From Natronorubrum halophilum (GTDB lineage Archaea; Halobacteriota; Halobacteria; Halobacteriales; Natrialbaceae), in contig NZ_QQTY01000001.1 in the NCBI RefSeq assembly GCF_003670115.1, positions 124,001 through 188,000 on the forward strand: a DNA stretch of 64,000 bases, in the 5' to 3' direction. The position numbers and the translations under genes were made by a program. The notes under the pieces are model-generated. The model was not told the origin of the DNA. It made no database searches and was given only the letters and a program-made list of their open reading frames with translations. Below, in pieces: positions 62,675 to 64,000 of this stretch. Numbering within the stretch: the stretch's first letter is position 1; each line of letters starts with the position of its first letter.

Positions 62675-64000
62675 CCTCGACAGCGTCCGCACTCGTCGAG
62701 ATCCTCGATGACCTCGGCGTCGAGTACGTCTTCGGTTACCCGGGCGGCCGGGTCATCGAACTGCTCGAGGCCCTCCCCGACTCCGACGTCGACCTCGTCC
62801 GGCCGCGGGACGAACGCGAGGCGAGCGTCATGGCCGAAATGCACGGTCGACTCACCGGAAAACCGGGGGTACTCGCCGGACAGGGACCCTGGATCGGCAG
62901 CCTCGGACTGATCGGCCAGATGGAGGCGCGGCTGTCCTCGTCGCCGATGGTCGTGCTCACCGAGGCCTCCGAGCGCGGCGAGTACTCGACGCTCGCGCCG
63001 TACCAGCAGGCCCGAGGCGATTACGGCGGGTTCAGCCTGCCGAAGATCCTCGACGGCGTCACGAAGGAGTGGTGGTTCCCGCGCACGCCGGTCGAGACGC
63101 TGCGCTCGACGCAGCTGGCGTTCAAGCACGCCGTCGCCGGCCGGCCCGGCCCCACCGCGGTGATCCTGGACGGGAACGCGATCACCGAGGACGTGCCGGA
63201 CGATCCCACGCCGTCCGCGTGGGACGCGCGGGAGCAAACGCGAACGTGGAACGCCGCGCCGACCGCGAGCGACGTCGCGGCGGCCGCGGAGGCGCTCCAG
63301 GCAGCCGAACGCCCGGTTATCGTCGCGGGTAACGGAGTTCATGCCGCGGAGGCGTACGACGAACTCGAGGCGGTCGCCGACGCCTACGACTGCGCCGTCG
63401 TCACCTCCTACCTCGGGAAGTCGACCTACCCCGAGACCGGCGAGCGCGCCGCCGGGGTCATGGGCTCGTTCGGCCACGAAGGGGCGAACCGGGTCGTCAG
63501 CGAGGCCGACGCGCTGCTCGTCGTCGGTTGCCGGATGAACCCGATGGACACCAACTGGCAAGCGCCGGAGTTCATCCGACCCGACGAGCAGACGATCATC
63601 CATGCCGACGTCGACACCCGCAACGCGGGGTGGGTCTACCCCGCCGACGTGGGGCTGATCGGCGACGCGGCGGAGAGTCTGGCCGCGCTCGTCGACGCGG
63701 CCTCGAGCGACGCGTCCAACGGCTGGGCGAAAGAGCGAGCGGCCGAGGCTCGAGAGTGGTTCGACGTCCCCGAGTGCGAGGACGACTCCGCGCCGATCAA
63801 ACCCCAGCGCGCCGCAAAGGAGATACAGGCCGTCGTCGACGAAGAGACGATCGTTACGGCCGACTCCGGGAACAACCGGTTCTGGCTGCTGTACTACCTC
63901 CAGACGCCGGCGGTGCGGACGTACTTCGGGAGCGGCGGCGTCGGCGGGATGGGGTGGGCGAACCCGGCCGCGGTGTCGGCGGCGCTGACGACCGACAGGG
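62671..64000 (+). CDS. Thiamine-pyrophosphate enzyme, acetolactate-synthase-like (3' end outside window)
   Basis: At least 443 residues, open to the end of the window. N-terminal TPP domain with VFGYPGGRVIELLEA and RDEREASVMAEMHGRLTGKPG (catalytic Glu), a central domain (RPVIVAGNGVHAAEA to about 330) and the start of the C-terminal TPP domain (VTADSGNNRFW, GGVGGMGWANPAAVSAAL); the GDG metal motif would be just beyond the window edge. The family includes acetolactate synthases, benzoylformate and oxalyl-CoA decarboxylases and diketone hydrolases; this member is not a close AHAS. Translationally coupled to the EthD gene. ATG at 62671. Confidence 0.88.
   Translation, partial: MTSTASALVEILDDLGVEYVFGYPGGRVIELLEALPDSDVDLVRPRDEREASVMAEMHGRLTGKPGVLAGQGPWIGSLGLIGQMEARLSSSPMVVLTEASERGEYSTLAPYQQARGDYGGFSLPKILDGVTKEWWFPRTPVETLRSTQLAFKHAVAGRPGPTAVILDGNAITEDVPDDPTPSAWDAREQTRTWNAAPTASDVAAAAEALQAAERPVIVAGNGVHAAEAYDELEAVADAYDCAVVTSYLGKSTYPETGERAAGVMGSFGHEGANRVVSEADALLVVGCRMNPMDTNWQAPEFIRPDEQTIIHADVDTRNAGWVYPADVGLIGDAAESLAALVDAASSDASNGWAKERAAEAREWFDVPECEDDSAPIKPQRAAKEIQAVVDEETIVTADSGNNRFWLLYYLQTPAVRTYFGSGGVGGMGWANPAAVSAALTTDR

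Overview
The window is haloarchaeal chromosomal DNA (class Halobacteria). Proteins are strongly acidic, base composition is GC-rich with strong G/C preference at third codon positions, many genes have a TATA-like box about 25-30 bp before the start codon and so are probably leaderless, exported proteins carry twin-arginine signals, and core genes are archaeal in type (ribosomal protein S8e, tRNA-Glu(CTC), tRNA-Ser(CGA), Lhr-type helicase). Gene content suggests Natrialbales (Haloterrigena/Natrinema-like), but that is a guess from memory.

Layout. (1) 0.1-8.8 kb: a sugar-acid/pentose catabolic locus with an IclR regulator, FAH-fold dehydratase, ThuA-like protein, enolase-superfamily dehydratase, Gfo/Idh dehydrogenase, zinc alcohol dehydrogenase and GntP-type permease. 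It resembles the haloarchaeal Xac (oxidative pentose) pathway but pairs it with a GntP carrier. (2) 8.9-17.2 kb: UspA, a degenerate M24-like protein, a MATE exporter, a 33-residue zinc-ribbon protein, an SDR, a MoaD/SAMP-like protein, a HpcH/HpaI-type lyase and an acyl-CoA dehydrogenase, broken up by two AT-rich gene-poor stretches. (3) 17.9-25.2 kb: a small protein with a BioD-like ATPase, a thiamine ABC transporter (thiBPQ), an MBL-fold hydrolase and a membrane-anchored winged-helix protein. (4) 25.3-32.5 kb: housekeeping genes (tRNA-Glu, PEP carboxylase, DUF192, phosphoribosyltransferase, leuA/cimA-like synthase behind a structured leader). (5) 32.8-38.8 kb: accessory genes (two exported Tat proteins, an orphan Fe-S protein, a membrane zincin) ending at tRNA-Ser, which is followed by two extra copies of its own 3' end. 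(6) 38.9-45.9 kb: MoxR ATPase, a halofilin/bactofilin-like protein and the etfB-etfA-fixCX electron-transfer operon. (7) 46.1-54.1 kb: a phosphate locus with phoU, a UspA gene, pstSCAB, a second nearly identical pstB and an AbrB-PhoU regulator. (8) 54.1-57.6 kb: S8e and an Lhr-like helicase. (9) 58.1-64.0 kb: a second catabolic island (amidohydrolase, IclR, HD, double EthD, VOC, EthD, TPP enzyme) that runs off the window.

The most notable signals are: a 22-bp palindrome found once in each of the two IclR-containing catabolic islands, with 18 of 22 bases shared; the uncharacterised EthD/VOC/HD/TPP island; tandem tRNA-Ser 3'-end copies that look like fossil integration sites; the structured leuA leader with a 29-codon upstream ORF; and the two near-identical pstB genes around pstSCA.
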